Position numbers and translations under genes: made by a program. The notes under the pieces were generated by a model. That model was given only the letters and a program-made list of their open reading frames with translations, was not told the DNA's origin and did no database searches. Positions 1 through 8,563 of a stretch of DNA of 45,090 bases are shown piece by piece. This DNA is from an uncultured Prevotellaceae bacterium (GTDB lineage: Bacteria; Bacteroidota; Bacteroidia; Bacteroidales; Bacteroidaceae), in assembly GCA_902801155.1 (NCBI GenBank), contig CADCHG010000015.1, forward strand, positions 1 to 45,090. The letters run 5' to 3'. Numbering within the stretch: position 1 is the first letter of the stretch; each line of letters opens with the position of its first letter.

Positions 1-540
1 AGGCGCGACTGAATTTTTGTCTACTCATAATTCTTAAATGATATTAAAATTTTAACATTTAAGCCTTTATGGGAGTCAACCTATTTCAGTACAAGACACA
101 GCATATAACAAAGAGTGCCGATAATCAGATATTTAGATTTGCGAACCAACGTTTTGATTTACCAAAAACATGGTTCACTATTTTCTGTTATCATACCTTT
201 TCTGTCGAGAAATAAGCAAAATCAGACTTTATTCAAACCTGATGACGAAATGTGTGTATAAATATCAAAAACGTTAAAATTCAAGCCTCGGTCCATGTCG
301 GGAAAACAAGAAGAACAGAAAAAGGTTCAGTATATTGTGAACCTATTTATACAGACACCCTATCCCCTCGAATTCTATCTCTTTCTTTGGCGAATCGATT
401 TCTTTTTGTCTGTTGAGGATGAATAATAACACTCTGCGCCTTGGCGTCTTAGCGATTAAAATTATATTTATGGTTGTCAACGCTAATTCTTGTTCCGAAA
501 ACTGCATCGCAAGGTGCGATTATAAAATTTGACCAAAGAA
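1..540. other. Intergenic region, no gene recognised
   Basis: I see no convincing coding region in this stretch. It is AT-rich, with stops in all frames. Two small items are visible. One is a short hairpin at 324-343 (GGTTCA / TGAACC). The other is three GCG-starting words at 436, 444 and 452 with an 8-bp step, the same word type (GCGYCTT) that reappears at 15557. The left edge of the window may cut off a neighbouring gene's control region. Confidence 0.4.
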
Positions 541-581
541 GAAGCCTTGCCCCCTATGTAGGAAGCAAGGCTTTATCTTTT
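541..581 (-). terminator. Hairpin after the TonB-receptor-like gene
   Basis: A 9-bp inverted repeat, AAGCCTTGC at 542-550 and GCAAGGCTT at 565-573, lies about 30 bp beyond the stop codon of the minus-strand barrel gene. The T-tract is weak on either strand, so termination is inferred from position and stem strength. Confidence 0.5.
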
Positions 582-601
582 ACAAATTTCGCGAGTGGGG
601 C

Positions 602-3187
602 TTACATATCGAAGCCGCCACCGTCGCCACCAATAGCGTTATTATTGTTATTGTTGTTGTTGTCGTCGTCATCATCATCCTCGCCTGGACGGCCCTTCTT
701 CTTGTTGCCACCGTTGCCGAAGTTCCATGTGAGGTTGAAGTTCACCTTACGTCCGCCGCGACGGAAGAGCTGGTGAATTTCGTAACCATCGCCTGATCTG
801 TAGTTCTCGCCATGACGTGAGTTGAGCACGTCGCGGCAGTTGATTGAGAGGGTGAAGAGGCGGTTGAAGAAGTTCTTCCTTATACCGAAGTCAACCTGAT
901 AGGATGAAGGACGGTAACCCTGGGTGATTACTGCGCGTGAATTGTAGCGACCGGAGGTCTGGATGGAGATGTCGTATGGCAGACGTATTGAAGCCGTCAT
1001 GCGGGCATTCCATGTGAAGTTATCGTTGGATTTACCTGTCACTACCTGTGTGTGTGTACCTGTTCCGCTTGCTACAGGCTCTCCATTATCATCAATATCG
1101 ATTTCGTGTGAGAAAGCATCGAGCTTGTAGTAGTAGGCATTGATGTTGGTGTTGAGGTCAACAATCTTGAAGAGCTTGTTCTTTGCTGTGAGTTCAAGAC
1201 CTGATGACTGGCTCTTTGCCACGTTCAGAGAGGTGGAGTACATTGTTTTCTCGTCTTTGCCCTGATAGCTGATGCGCTGCATGACATCGGTGGTTGGACG
1301 GTAGTATGCACTTACAAGGAGTGAGTGCTGGTCCCATGTCTTGAGGTAGTTGAGTGAGAAGGAGTTGGAGAACTCCGGTGTCAACTTCGGATTACCGAAT
1401 GAAACCATAGAGGCATCGCTTGTGTTGCGGAAGGAGTTGAGCTGACCGCCCCAAGGACGACGCAGACGGCGCGTATAGTTGAGCTGCAACTGCTGTGTCT
1501 CTGTGAGCTGATATGACATGAAGAGTGAAGGGAAGAGCTCGAAGAAATCCTTCTTGAAGGGGTTAGCCTTCTCGCCCTTGAACTCCTGACTCCAGCTATG
1601 GCTCTCGGTATCCACTTTCCAGTATTCGCCGCGAAGACCAGCCATGATGCCAAGCTTGCCAAGAGTGAGGTTTCCGGTTATGTAGCCGGCATGAATCTCG
1701 TTCTTGTAGATGAAGCGGTTGTAGTACGATGTGTCAGCCTTTGCATGGTCTCCTACCCATGTGTTGTCCTTGTTCAGCTGGTTAGGGGTGTTCTCCTTGG
1801 AGAAAGAGCCGTTGTATCCGGTTTCGAGCTTGAAGTTGTCGGATATCTTGTTCTCATAGTCGAGTTTCACCTCGAAGCGGCGGTTCTTTCCGTTAGAAGG
1901 ACGGTGCTCATATCTGTATTCTACCGGATGCTGGTCGTCGTTGAAATATGTGATGGAGTCCTGATGGATGTTGGTATTCTTGCTGTCCCATTTGTTTCCG
2001 CTTACTGTGAAGTCGATGGAATGGGTGTCGGAGAAGTTATGGCGGTAGTTGAACATTCCGTTGACCATATCCATAGGACCCTTGCCTGTGGATCTGCGTA
2101 GCATTTCCTTTGTCGGGGTGTCAACTCCGTTTATTATATCGCCATAGAAATAAGGAGTGTTGCTCCATGACTTGTTCTTTCCGTGCATCATCATTCCAGT
2201 GAGGGCGATGTCGTCTTTGTCTGTCAGGTGGAATGTTATTCCGGCACGTGAGAAGAGGTTGTTGCGCATGTTCATGGTGCGCGTGTTGTGTCGGTCGTAT
2301 CTGACAGGAGTGGTATTTGTAGCGTCGGAGAAGAATGTCTGGTCGTCGTTCTGCTTGCCTACGTTCTCGTTATGACGCAAGCCGAGGTTCACGAAGAAGT
2401 CAACAAAACGTGAGTTGTAGTTGAAGTTTATGCCTCCGCGAGCTCCGTTTCGAGTATCGACACCAGCCGATACAGAGCCGTAGTAGCCTGCCTTGCGGTC
2501 TTTCTTCAGAATGATGTTGATGATACCGGCACCACCCTCGGCAGAGAACTTGGCAGAAGGGTTGTCCATTACCTCGATGCGGTCGATGCTCTCGGCAGGA
2601 ATCTGCTGGAGAACCTGTCCCATGTTGTCGGAGGTGAGACCGGCGCTACGGCCGTTGATCCACACCTCAACCGATGCGTTTCCGCGAAGCGACACGTTAC
2701 CGTCGTTATCGACCTCAACGCTTGGGATGTTGTCGAGAACCTCAGAAGCAGACTCGCCCACGTTGGCAAGGTTGCTTGACACGTCGAATGTCTTTCGGTC
2801 AACTTCGAGCTTCATAGTGGATTTCTGACCTACAACCTTGACCTCGTTAAGCATATTGGCATCCTCAGCCATGTGGATACCCGCATAGCTGACGGTCTTG
2901 TTGGTGGCAGAAAGCTGGAATTCCTTTGTCACGGTTTTGTAGCCGACGAAGGAGAGGGTGAGAGTGTAGGAGCCATACGGCAGGTCCTTGATGAGGAATT
3001 TACCGTCAAGGTCGGTTGTGGCACCGCCAGAGATTTTCTTGCTACCCTTTGGCGATACAGCAATGTTTACAAAGCCAAGAGCCTCGTCGTTGCTCTTGTC
3101 TAATACTTTTCCCTTAACCGTGCCTTGCGCCATTATTGTGAGTGCACAAAACATCATAAGGGAAATTGTCAATAGTCTTTTTGTCAT
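602..3187 (-). CDS. TonB-dependent-receptor-like outer membrane beta-barrel protein
   Basis: 861 residues. A signal peptide (about 1-21, ending IMAQG) precedes a carboxypeptidase-regulatory-like beta-sandwich (about 22-110). A plug-like region follows (about 140-235, with LDNIPSVEVD, SLRGNASVEVWINGR and GAGIINIILKK). A long C-terminal barrel of the outer-membrane beta-barrel type seen in many Bacteroidetes TonB-receptor relatives completes the protein. No classical TonB box is obvious and no SusD partner is adjacent, so this is probably not a SusC glycan importer; the ligand is unknown. The C-terminus is odd: after the last barrel strands it has a run of six Asp and eight Asn residues and then a Gly-rich tail, encoded by a trinucleotide-repeat tract at about 638-682. 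It is transcribed alone, with a hairpin beyond the stop. The family is secure; the substrate is not predictable. Confidence 0.85.
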   Translation of the reverse strand: MTKRLLTISLMMFCALTIMAQGTVKGKVLDKSNDEALGFVNIAVSPKGSKKISGGATTDLDGKFLIKDLPYGSYTLTLSFVGYKTVTKEFQLSATNKTVSYAGIHMAEDANMLNEVKVVGQKSTMKLEVDRKTFDVSSNLANVGESASEVLDNIPSVEVDNDGNVSLRGNASVEVWINGRSAGLTSDNMGQVLQQIPAESIDRIEVMDNPSAKFSAEGGAGIINIILKKDRKAGYYGSVSAGVDTRNGARGGINFNYNSRFVDFFVNLGLRHNENVGKQNDDQTFFSDATNTTPVRYDRHNTRTMNMRNNLFSRAGITFHLTDKDDIALTGMMMHGKNKSWSNTPYFYGDIINGVDTPTKEMLRRSTGKGPMDMVNGMFNYRHNFSDTHSIDFTVSGNKWDSKNTNIHQDSITYFNDDQHPVEYRYEHRPSNGKNRRFEVKLDYENKISDNFKLETGYNGSFSKENTPNQLNKDNTWVGDHAKADTSYYNRFIYKNEIHAGYITGNLTLGKLGIMAGLRGEYWKVDTESHSWSQEFKGEKANPFKKDFFELFPSLFMSYQLTETQQLQLNYTRRLRRPWGGQLNSFRNTSDASMVSFGNPKLTPEFSNSFSLNYLKTWDQHSLLVSAYYRPTTDVMQRISYQGKDEKTMYSTSLNVAKSQSSGLELTAKNKLFKIVDLNTNINAYYYKLDAFSHEIDIDDNGEPVASGTGTHTQVVTGKSNDNFTWNARMTASIRLPYDISIQTSGRYNSRAVITQGYRPSSYQVDFGIRKNFFNRLFTLSINCRDVLNSRHGENYRSGDGYEIHQLFRRGGRKVNFNLTWNFGNGGNKKKGRPGEDDDDDDNNNNNNNNAIGGDGGGFDM

Positions 3188-3239
3188 TACCTGAATTTAT
3201 TAATCATTTAAACGATGTGCAAGTGTAAAAAAGTCCCAT

Positions 3240-3355
3240 GACCCCTTTTCTGTCCTTCGGGCAGGGTAGGGAGAAAGTTGCCTTTTTCGCTAAAAGGATT
3301 CTCCTCTTGTGAGCTGCCCTCCCTTTCCCCTTCATAGGGAAGGGGTGGGGTAAGG
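3240..3355. repeat. GC-rich intergenic inverted-repeat element (copy 1)
   Basis: A GC-rich palindromic block sits between the barrel gene and the HIT gene. It contains local hairpins CTGTCC-TTC-GGGCAG (about 3251-3265) and CCCCTT...AAGGGG (about 3326-3345), with pyrimidine-rich and purine-rich arms around an AT-rich middle. It resembles in composition and layout the elements at 10452-10612 and 21580-21722. No coding capacity. It may serve as a transcript end for the HIT gene. Confidence 0.55.
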
Positions 3356-3360
3356 AGTCT

Positions 3361-3762
3361 TTATTTTATTTTTTTGAAATTTTCCAAAATCTTATTAGCT
3401 GCAGCCTTGAACTCATCCTCAGAGAGCTTGAGCTTCTCGTTTGCGAAGTTGGCATCCTTCTCGCTCTGCATAGGGATGAGGTGGATGTGAGCGTGTGGAA
3501 CCTCAAGACCGAGTACAATCTGGGCAACCTTAACGCAAGGGAAAGCCTCCTTGATGGCCTTGGCAACCTTCTTTGCGAACACTTGATAGCGGGCGATTTC
3601 ATCATCGTCCATATCAAAGATGTAGTCAACCTCACGACGTGGGATTACCAAAGTGTGACCTACGACAAGAGGGTTGATATCAAGAAATGCGTAGAACTCA
3701 TCGTTCTCTGCACATTTATAGCTTGGGATTTCGCCAGCTGCGATTTTTGAAAAGATATCCAT
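3361..3762 (-). CDS. HIT family (histidine triad) nucleotide hydrolase
   Basis: 133 residues, the usual size for a single-domain HIT protein of the Hint type. The histidine triad HAHIH is at residues 90-94 (followed by LIPM), with His92 the expected nucleophile. The N-terminal MDIFSKIAAGEIPSYK and FLDINPLVVGHTLVIPRR blocks are family hallmarks. These enzymes hydrolyse purine nucleoside phosphoramidates and related nucleotidyl substrates in the cytoplasm; the physiological substrate here cannot be read. greA lies about 100 bp upstream in the same orientation, as commonly seen in Bacteroidales. A candidate -7 box lies upstream, so the gene may be transcribed alone or with greA. Confidence 0.92.
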   Translation of the reverse strand: MDIFSKIAAGEIPSYKCAENDEFYAFLDINPLVVGHTLVIPRREVDYIFDMDDDEIARYQVFAKKVAKAIKEAFPCVKVAQIVLGLEVPHAHIHLIPMQSEKDANFANEKLKLSEDEFKAAANKILENFKKIK

Positions 3763-3807
3763 ACTTATTCCTAATTATATATAGCTATGTTTATTCTTTA
3801 GACGATG

Positions 3808-3815
3808 CAAAGTTC
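3808..3815 (-). promoter_or_regulatory. Candidate -7 box for the HIT gene
   Basis: On the minus strand this reads GAACTTTG, one base from the Bacteroidetes -7 consensus TAnnTTTG, about 45 bp before the HIT start codon. No good -33 TTTG is visible at the right distance, so the call is tentative. Confidence 0.35.
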
Positions 3816-3869
3816 GAAAAGTCAAAACACATCGTGAAAATTTTAAAAAAATAGCCAAATGGTAGATGT

Positions 3870-4337
3870 TTACTCGATAGTTATAGAATCAATTCTGAGT
3901 TTTATCTTACCACGAGGAATAGTTATCTCTACCTCGTCGCCAACCTTATGATTGAGAAGACCCTGCGCAATAGGAGTCTTGACAGAGATTTTGCCAGCAC
4001 GGAGATCTGCCTCATTCTCTGCAACGATAGTATAGGTCATCTTTGACTTTGTAGTGAGGTTGGTCATCTCTACCTTTGACAAAAGCTGAACCGCATCTGT
4101 AGAGAGACGGCTCTTATCTATAATCTTTGCATCAGCAAGAGTGAGTTTCATCTGATTGATTTTCTCCATAAGCTTTGCCTGTGCTTCCTTAGCAGCATCG
4201 TACTCAGCATTCTCAGAGAGGTCTCCCTTATCGCGAGCCTCGGCTATTGCAGCTGAAGCCTTTGGACTTTCCACTGCCTCCAGACGGTGGAGTTCTGCTA
4301 CGAGTGCCTCGTAGCCTTCTTTTGACATGTATGCCAT
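3870..4337 (-). CDS. greA: Transcription elongation factor GreA
   Basis: 155 residues, the standard length. The N-terminal half (about 1-75) is the antiparallel coiled coil that enters the RNA polymerase secondary channel, with acidic residues near its tip in KGDLSENAEYDAAKEAQ. The C-terminal half (about 80-155) is the FKBP-like domain that docks on polymerase, ending in KVGDEVEITIPRGKIKLRI. The protein stimulates transcript cleavage by backtracked polymerase. Start chosen at MAYMSKEGYEAL, which matches family N-termini. The promoter is about 195 bp upstream (4536-4567, minus strand), giving an unusually long untranslated leader. Confidence 0.96.
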   Translation of the reverse strand: MAYMSKEGYEALVAELHRLEAVESPKASAAIAEARDKGDLSENAEYDAAKEAQAKLMEKINQMKLTLADAKIIDKSRLSTDAVQLLSKVEMTNLTTKSKMTYTIVAENEADLRAGKISVKTPIAQGLLNHKVGDEVEITIPRGKIKLRIDSITIE

Positions 4338-4535
4338 AATATTTTGTTGTTTAAGAAATTACTTTTTAATGTTTAGTTGCAGTCATCATGTTTAGGCCGA
4401 CTGTCTGCAGACTAAAAAATAAGAACCCCGACATCACTTAATCTTTCAGCGATACCGGAATCCTGTTTCCTCAATATGTGTTTTCCGAAAAGACCTTTTG
4501 AATTGTTATTTCTTAGTGTCTTAACGTTTTCGGTG

Positions 4536-4567
4536 CAAAAGTACACACATTTTCTGAGAAAACCAAA
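4536..4567 (-). promoter_or_regulatory. greA promoter
   Basis: Minus-strand -33 TTTG at 4564-4567, a 20-nt spacer, then TACTTTTG at 4536-4543: a full match to the Bacteroidetes housekeeping promoter. Predicted start is near 4530, leaving about 190 nt of leader before greA. The leader contains the self-complementary GTCTGCAGAC at about 4403-4412. Confidence 0.7.
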
Positions 4568-4621
4568 TTTTTCTCTGAAAAAATGCAGTTCAGGTTCCGT
4601 AAGTTGTAGAATTTGTGCTAT

Positions 4622-5635
4622 TTATTTGAATGCTTCGCGGATGTCGCTTGCTGTGAGTTCCGACAATTGCTTGGTTGTCGGGTTCTTCTCCTTCGACAAT
4701 CGGTTTGCCTGTTGCTGAATGCTTTTCTCGAAGATGTTTCGGGCATAGCGTGCGTTTCCGAAGTTACGGTCCTTGTGCTTTACGGCGCTGTCAAGGCGGG
4801 TCTTGAGGCATCGCTCGGCATCAGGTGTCAGGGAATACTGGTTTTTCCTGACATACATATTGAAGATCTGGCATAGTTCGCCCGATGTATAGTCGGGGAA
4901 ATTGATATAGCGGTTGAAGCGCGATTTCAATCCGGGGTTGGAGTCAATGAACCGGTTCATCTCTTTTGGATATCCGGCTACAATCACCACAAGTTTGTCG
5001 CGGTCGTCCTCCATACGTTTGAGTAGGGTAGAGATAGCCTCCTGTCCGTAGTCGTTATTCTTGTTGGCAGTAGGAACGAGAGCGTAGGCCTCGTCGATGA
5101 AGAGCACACCGTTAAGTGCGGAATCAACGATGGCATTAGTCTTTGTGGCTGTCTGTCCCACATAGTTGGCAACAAGTCCTGAGCGGTCGGTTTCCACCGT
5201 GTGGCCTTTCTTCAGAACTCCCAGATCCTTGTATATCCTTGCCACGATACGTGCAACGGTAGTCTTACCTGTACCAGGACTGCCGGTAAACACGAGGTGG
5301 AGCGACATCTTTGGAATCTTCAGGCCTTTCTTCTCGCGTTGTTTCTGTATCTTTACGAAGTTGGCGAGCGAGTGAACCTCTTCCTTCACCTGCTCAAGAC
5401 CTATCAGTTCGTCAAGTTCCTTGTAGGGGTCACCTTCCAACGGGGCATTGACAACCACGCTGTCTTTCTTCTCTACCTGCTCGGTCTTCTGCTCTTCCTT
5501 CTTCTCTTCGGTTTCCTCATCGTCATAGCAGATGCCTATAACGATTACTAGGATGAACATCAGTACTATGCCGATAGATATACAGCCACAGCCCTTGAAA
5601 ATCTTTCCGCCTAAACCTTCTGGTATTTCTATCAT
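4622..5635 (-). CDS. Membrane-anchored AAA+ ATPase, CbbX/SpoVK-like
   Basis: 337 residues. An N-terminal transmembrane segment (about 18-37) is followed by an acidic/lysine-rich linker (about 38-60) and then one AAA+ module. Walker A GSPGTGKTT is at 118-126, Walker B with VLFIDEAYAL is at about 177-186, and an SRF arginine-finger motif is at about 238-240. The ATPase part resembles the CbbX/SpoVK group, ring remodellers that act on partner proteins. The membrane anchor is not typical of Rubisco-activating CbbX, and no Rubisco is present, so the client must be different and is unknown. It is the last gene of the likely operon with the TMEM43-like protein, a lipoprotein and a secreted protein; the upstream gene ends 12 bp before its start. 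The ATPase assignment is sure; the function is not. Confidence 0.88.
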   Translation of the reverse strand: MIEIPEGLGGKIFKGCGCISIGIVLMFILVIVIGICYDDEETEEKKEEQKTEQVEKKDSVVVNAPLEGDPYKELDELIGLEQVKEEVHSLANFVKIQKQREKKGLKIPKMSLHLVFTGSPGTGKTTVARIVARIYKDLGVLKKGHTVETDRSGLVANYVGQTATKTNAIVDSALNGVLFIDEAYALVPTANKNNDYGQEAISTLLKRMEDDRDKLVVIVAGYPKEMNRFIDSNPGLKSRFNRYINFPDYTSGELCQIFNMYVRKNQYSLTPDAERCLKTRLDSAVKHKDRNFGNARYARNIFEKSIQQQANRLSKEKNPTTKQLSELTASDIREAFK

Positions 5636-5647
5636 ATTGTTTACAAT

Positions 5648-6562
5648 TTATTCTTCCAAAAACAACGATTTCGTGAACCATTTCTGAGCTTCGTGACTGA
5701 AGGATATATCCGTTAGCTTCAGTTCCTTATGAGTCGTAGGATTAGCCCACCCGCCACTCCAATTCTCGTCTTTGTCGCATTTCAGGCAGATATAGCCTGT
5801 TGTGGTTCCGTCGTCCAGACGTTCACGGAGGTCGTAGGTGCCATTATCGTAGATTCCCTTGATCATGATAGGAGCAGGATTCTTGGCACGAGGGTAGTAG
5901 ATGTAACCAGCCACGATGTCCTTTTCGTTTTTCTGAAAGGCGATTATGACAGGAGTCCTACCGTTCAGTTTTGCTTCAAGAGTGTAGAGAGGGAAATTGA
6001 GCATTCCGCTGAAATCTATGACCTTGTCATCCTCTATTTTAGCGGTCTCGCAGAGATATTCCACGAGTTTGTTGCCATCCCATCGGTAGTAGGTCTTGGT
6101 GACATCGGTATAGCTGTTGATAACTGTAAAGACAACCTTATTCTTGGAATCAAGCTGCGGTTCGCCAATATCGTTGTAGCCATCGGTCTTTACGAAGGCA
6201 TGCTGTTGCTGATTCCAGAGAAGAGCCTCATGTTGTATGTTATTCGCACTTCCAGCGCCCCGATAGCCGAGATTGATATCAATATCGGGATAACCGTCGA
6301 AGTTGATATCCTCTTCAGAGATAGCTCCGATAGCATCAGAAGGGTCTTCTGGAAGAGGCGAAGGCACTTTGAAAGAGTAATTATCTATGAGTTGAGAACC
6401 AACGTATGTGCTAAGCTTCACGATATTGACATAGCCCTCTGCGTCTTTCTCCTTGGTTACTTTGAAGGAGAAGTCCTTTCTCTCATTTTGCTTGGTATTC
6501 TGAGCCTTTGCCCCTGTTATGAGGCTGAGACAGAGAACAATGAGAAATGATATCTTTTTCAT
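5648..6562 (-). CDS. Secreted protein of unknown function, XAC2610-like middle region
   Basis: 304 residues with a signal peptide (about 1-20, cut after GAKAQ), so periplasmic or exported. The middle holds EEDINFDGYPDIDINLGYRG followed by ALLWNQQQHAFVK, a layout like XAC2610-type proteins in which an Asp-rich calcium-binding-like loop precedes a beta-rich region. The C-terminal third (RTPVIIAFQKNE..., CLKCDKDENWSGGW) is beta-rich and not recognised. It lies between the lipoprotein gene (53 bp upstream, gap filled with 7-bp repeats) and the AAA+ ATPase (12 bp downstream), in the same orientation, which suggests a shared envelope task. Confidence 0.7.
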   Translation of the reverse strand: MKKISFLIVLCLSLITGAKAQNTKQNERKDFSFKVTKEKDAEGYVNIVKLSTYVGSQLIDNYSFKVPSPLPEDPSDAIGAISEEDINFDGYPDIDINLGYRGAGSANNIQHEALLWNQQQHAFVKTDGYNDIGEPQLDSKNKVVFTVINSYTDVTKTYYRWDGNKLVEYLCETAKIEDDKVIDFSGMLNFPLYTLEAKLNGRTPVIIAFQKNEKDIVAGYIYYPRAKNPAPIMIKGIYDNGTYDLRERLDDGTTTGYICLKCDKDENWSGGWANPTTHKELKLTDISFSHEAQKWFTKSLFLEE

Positions 6563-6625
6563 CTTTACCCTTTACCCTTTACTCTTTCAACTATTTACTT
6601 TCCACTTTACTCTTTCTACTTTGCC
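6563..6625. repeat. 7-bp iteron array, word CTTTACY, nine steps
   Basis: Read from 6563, the sequence divides cleanly into 7-mers starting at 6563, 6570, 6577, 6584, 6591, 6598, 6605, 6612 and 6619: CTTTACC, CTTTACC, CTTTACT, CTTTCAA, CTATTTA, CTTTCCA, CTTTACT, CTTTCTA, CTTTGCC. All are in one orientation. The last two steps run into the 3' end of the lipoprotein gene, so its stop codon (6616-6618) lies inside the array. Confidence 0.85.
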
Positions 6626-7167
6626 AGATATTCACGCATCCTGTCAGCCATACTATTCTCTTCCTCTGGATCATTCTTCCAGTCATCAATGCGCCATTCA
6701 GCATTGGCATATACCAGATGCCACCACATCTTTACAACATCCTCCTTGTCTCTCATTTCATAGAAAACCTCTGCGGTATTGTCGGTAAGCATGTCGGCCT
6801 TGATGTCGGTAATGGTGATTGGAACGATAAGGCCTTGGGTGAAAGGCATATACTCAACAAAACACATATTGTCGAATGATTTCCCTTCCTCAGCCTTTCG
6901 CACCTTCTTGTACAGCTCGGTATAGCTTGGGGTGAAGAATGCGCTGTCAAGAACAGAGGTATTTACTACCTGCTGTGACATAACCTCATTCACCTTGTTA
7001 TATACGCGTGTGACGAAATCGGGAATATCTTTTGCAGACGCCCCCTTTGTTTCTGTCTTTTCAACAGAGGTCGTTGCAGAATCATTCTCCTGTGTAGGTT
7101 TCTGAGTTTGACCGCCACAGGCACACATAAGCAGTATGACGGATATTGATAAGATTAGCTTTCTCAT
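6616..7167 (-). CDS. Lipoprotein of unknown function (possibly DUF3828-like)
   Basis: 183 residues. A lipoprotein signal peptide ends in LLMCAC with the lipidated Cys at about 17. A low-complexity Gln/Thr/Ser/Glu linker (about 18-48) follows, then a compact domain ending in WWHLVYANAEWRIDDW. That ending is typical of small periplasmic domains such as DUF3828, but I cannot confirm the family by eye. Its start codon directly abuts the stop of the TMEM43-like gene (7168), so the two are almost certainly co-transcribed. Its 3' end overlaps the 7-bp repeat array. Confidence 0.78.
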   Translation of the reverse strand: MRKLILSISVILLMCACGGQTQKPTQENDSATTSVEKTETKGASAKDIPDFVTRVYNKVNEVMSQQVVNTSVLDSAFFTPSYTELYKKVRKAEEGKSFDNMCFVEYMPFTQGLIVPITITDIKADMLTDNTAEVFYEMRDKEDVVKMWWHLVYANAEWRIDDWKNDPEEENSMADRMREYLAK

Positions 7168-8511
7168 TTATTTCTTAGCCTTTGCTGCCAGTTCTTTTAA
7201 CTTATCCTTGCCCTTGAAGGCAAATACCCATGTGAGGAATCCGGCTATGACAAGTAATGTTATGCCAAGTATAGGGCGATAGAAAAGCCATGCTATTGCG
7301 ATGATGATAAGCGACCATACCAGGCCTAATATCGTGCAGACAACACCGACACCCCATCCGAAGATGTTTGCTATGAATGGAACAACCTTCAGTATTGTTT
7401 CCAAGAAACCGAAGATACCCTTTAGACCGCCGATTACCAACATGACTCCGAAAATACGGAATACCCAGAGAAGCATATTGTTTGTTTCCTTCTCTATGTC
7501 GATAATCTCGTCACCACTCTTCTTGCCCATTACGAGCCTCTGGAAACGCTTGCCGTTCTTCGCCTTGAATGCCTTGAAGCTATCGCCATCAACAACGGCC
7601 ATGACTGTAACCTTTGCAGGAACGACCTTCTCGAATGTCACACGAACATCGCCTATCTCTGGTGAGCCAGGCACACGACCGAAATACAATACGTTGCCTG
7701 CCTGATGGACATATTCAAAGTCTTTCTTGTTTACCGCATTCTTGATAATACTATCATTAACGGCCTTCAGGGAATCGGCTACAGCCTTTGCGGAATCAGA
7801 GAGAACGGTTGTTTCTGCCAGTTGCTCAACCGTCTGTTTTGCAGATTTCTTCACGCCATAGAAACGCTCGTAGGCTGTCTGTGCGCTCTTATCGAGCTGG
7901 TTAAGCATATCCTCGTTTATGGCAAGGTCAAGACCTTCGCGTGATGAAATCTGATGAATCAAGGTCTCATTGAGCTGGTATGCACCGAATTTTACATTCT
8001 CGGCATACTGCTCAGACTCCTCAACGGTTGTGAGCACCATATTCTTGTTCTGATAGGCAGGATCCTTGAATTCGGAAGACTCAATAGGTTGGCTAACCCA
8101 TTTCTTGGAATATGTATATGTTGTGGTGGTAACTTCCTTACCGCCAAGTTTGTCTTCGCTACTTTCCTTAGAATCCTCTACCCATTGGTAGTATTCTATT
8201 CTGCGATGAAGAGCGATAGCCTTTGCGCCAACGCCAAACTGATTGTCGCTAAGAGAGTCCTCGGTTGTTGCTAATGCTGATCCGCAGATAAGTTCTCCGT
8301 CGAGAGATGCGTCCTTCTTGTTAGGATTTTCCATCTCAACATAAGAACCTCCTACTTCTTCGAGCATCTTCTCTGTCTTTACTGTTCGTCCTTCATTCCA
8401 CCAAAGAAGTGCCGTACCGATACAGAAAAGGATAAATCCAGTACCGATTGCCTTGAATGAATTACCTACACGAGTTCCATAACCCGTTGTTCTTTGTTCT
8501 TGATAAGCCAT
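7168..8511 (-). CDS. TMEM43 family multi-pass membrane protein
   Basis: 447 residues. Topology is one N-terminal transmembrane segment (about 21-39, followed by LLWWNEGR), a large soluble middle region (about 45-340), and a C-terminal hydrophobic block with about four segments (about 345-430), ending in a Lys-rich tail. The WNEGR turn after helix 1, the long extracytoplasmic middle and the clustered C-terminal helices match the TMEM43/LUMA family. The biochemical function of bacterial members is not established. It is the first gene of the putative four-gene operon continuing into a lipoprotein, a secreted protein and a membrane-anchored AAA+ ATPase. This context suggests an envelope stress or quality-control role (inference). 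Confidence 0.82.
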   Translation of the reverse strand: MAYQEQRTTGYGTRVGNSFKAIGTGFILFCIGTALLWWNEGRTVKTEKMLEEVGGSYVEMENPNKKDASLDGELICGSALATTEDSLSDNQFGVGAKAIALHRRIEYYQWVEDSKESSEDKLGGKEVTTTTYTYSKKWVSQPIESSEFKDPAYQNKNMVLTTVEESEQYAENVKFGAYQLNETLIHQISSREGLDLAINEDMLNQLDKSAQTAYERFYGVKKSAKQTVEQLAETTVLSDSAKAVADSLKAVNDSIIKNAVNKKDFEYVHQAGNVLYFGRVPGSPEIGDVRVTFEKVVPAKVTVMAVVDGDSFKAFKAKNGKRFQRLVMGKKSGDEIIDIEKETNNMLLWVFRIFGVMLVIGGLKGIFGFLETILKVVPFIANIFGWGVGVVCTILGLVWSLIIIAIAWLFYRPILGITLLVIAGFLTWVFAFKGKDKLKELAAKAKK

Positions 8512-8563
8512 AATATTATTCTGTTGTTTAGGTTTTTAGTTTTCTTTGTTTTACATTACCTTG

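Noticed and set aside
1598-2101. Plus-strand frame of 167 codons inside the barrel gene
   Set aside because: Antisense shadow with no recognisable protein features.
5729-6550. Plus-strand frame of 273 codons opposite the XAC2610-like gene
   Set aside because: No family resemblance. The opposite strand has a signal peptide, good operon spacing and normal composition; this is a shadow frame.
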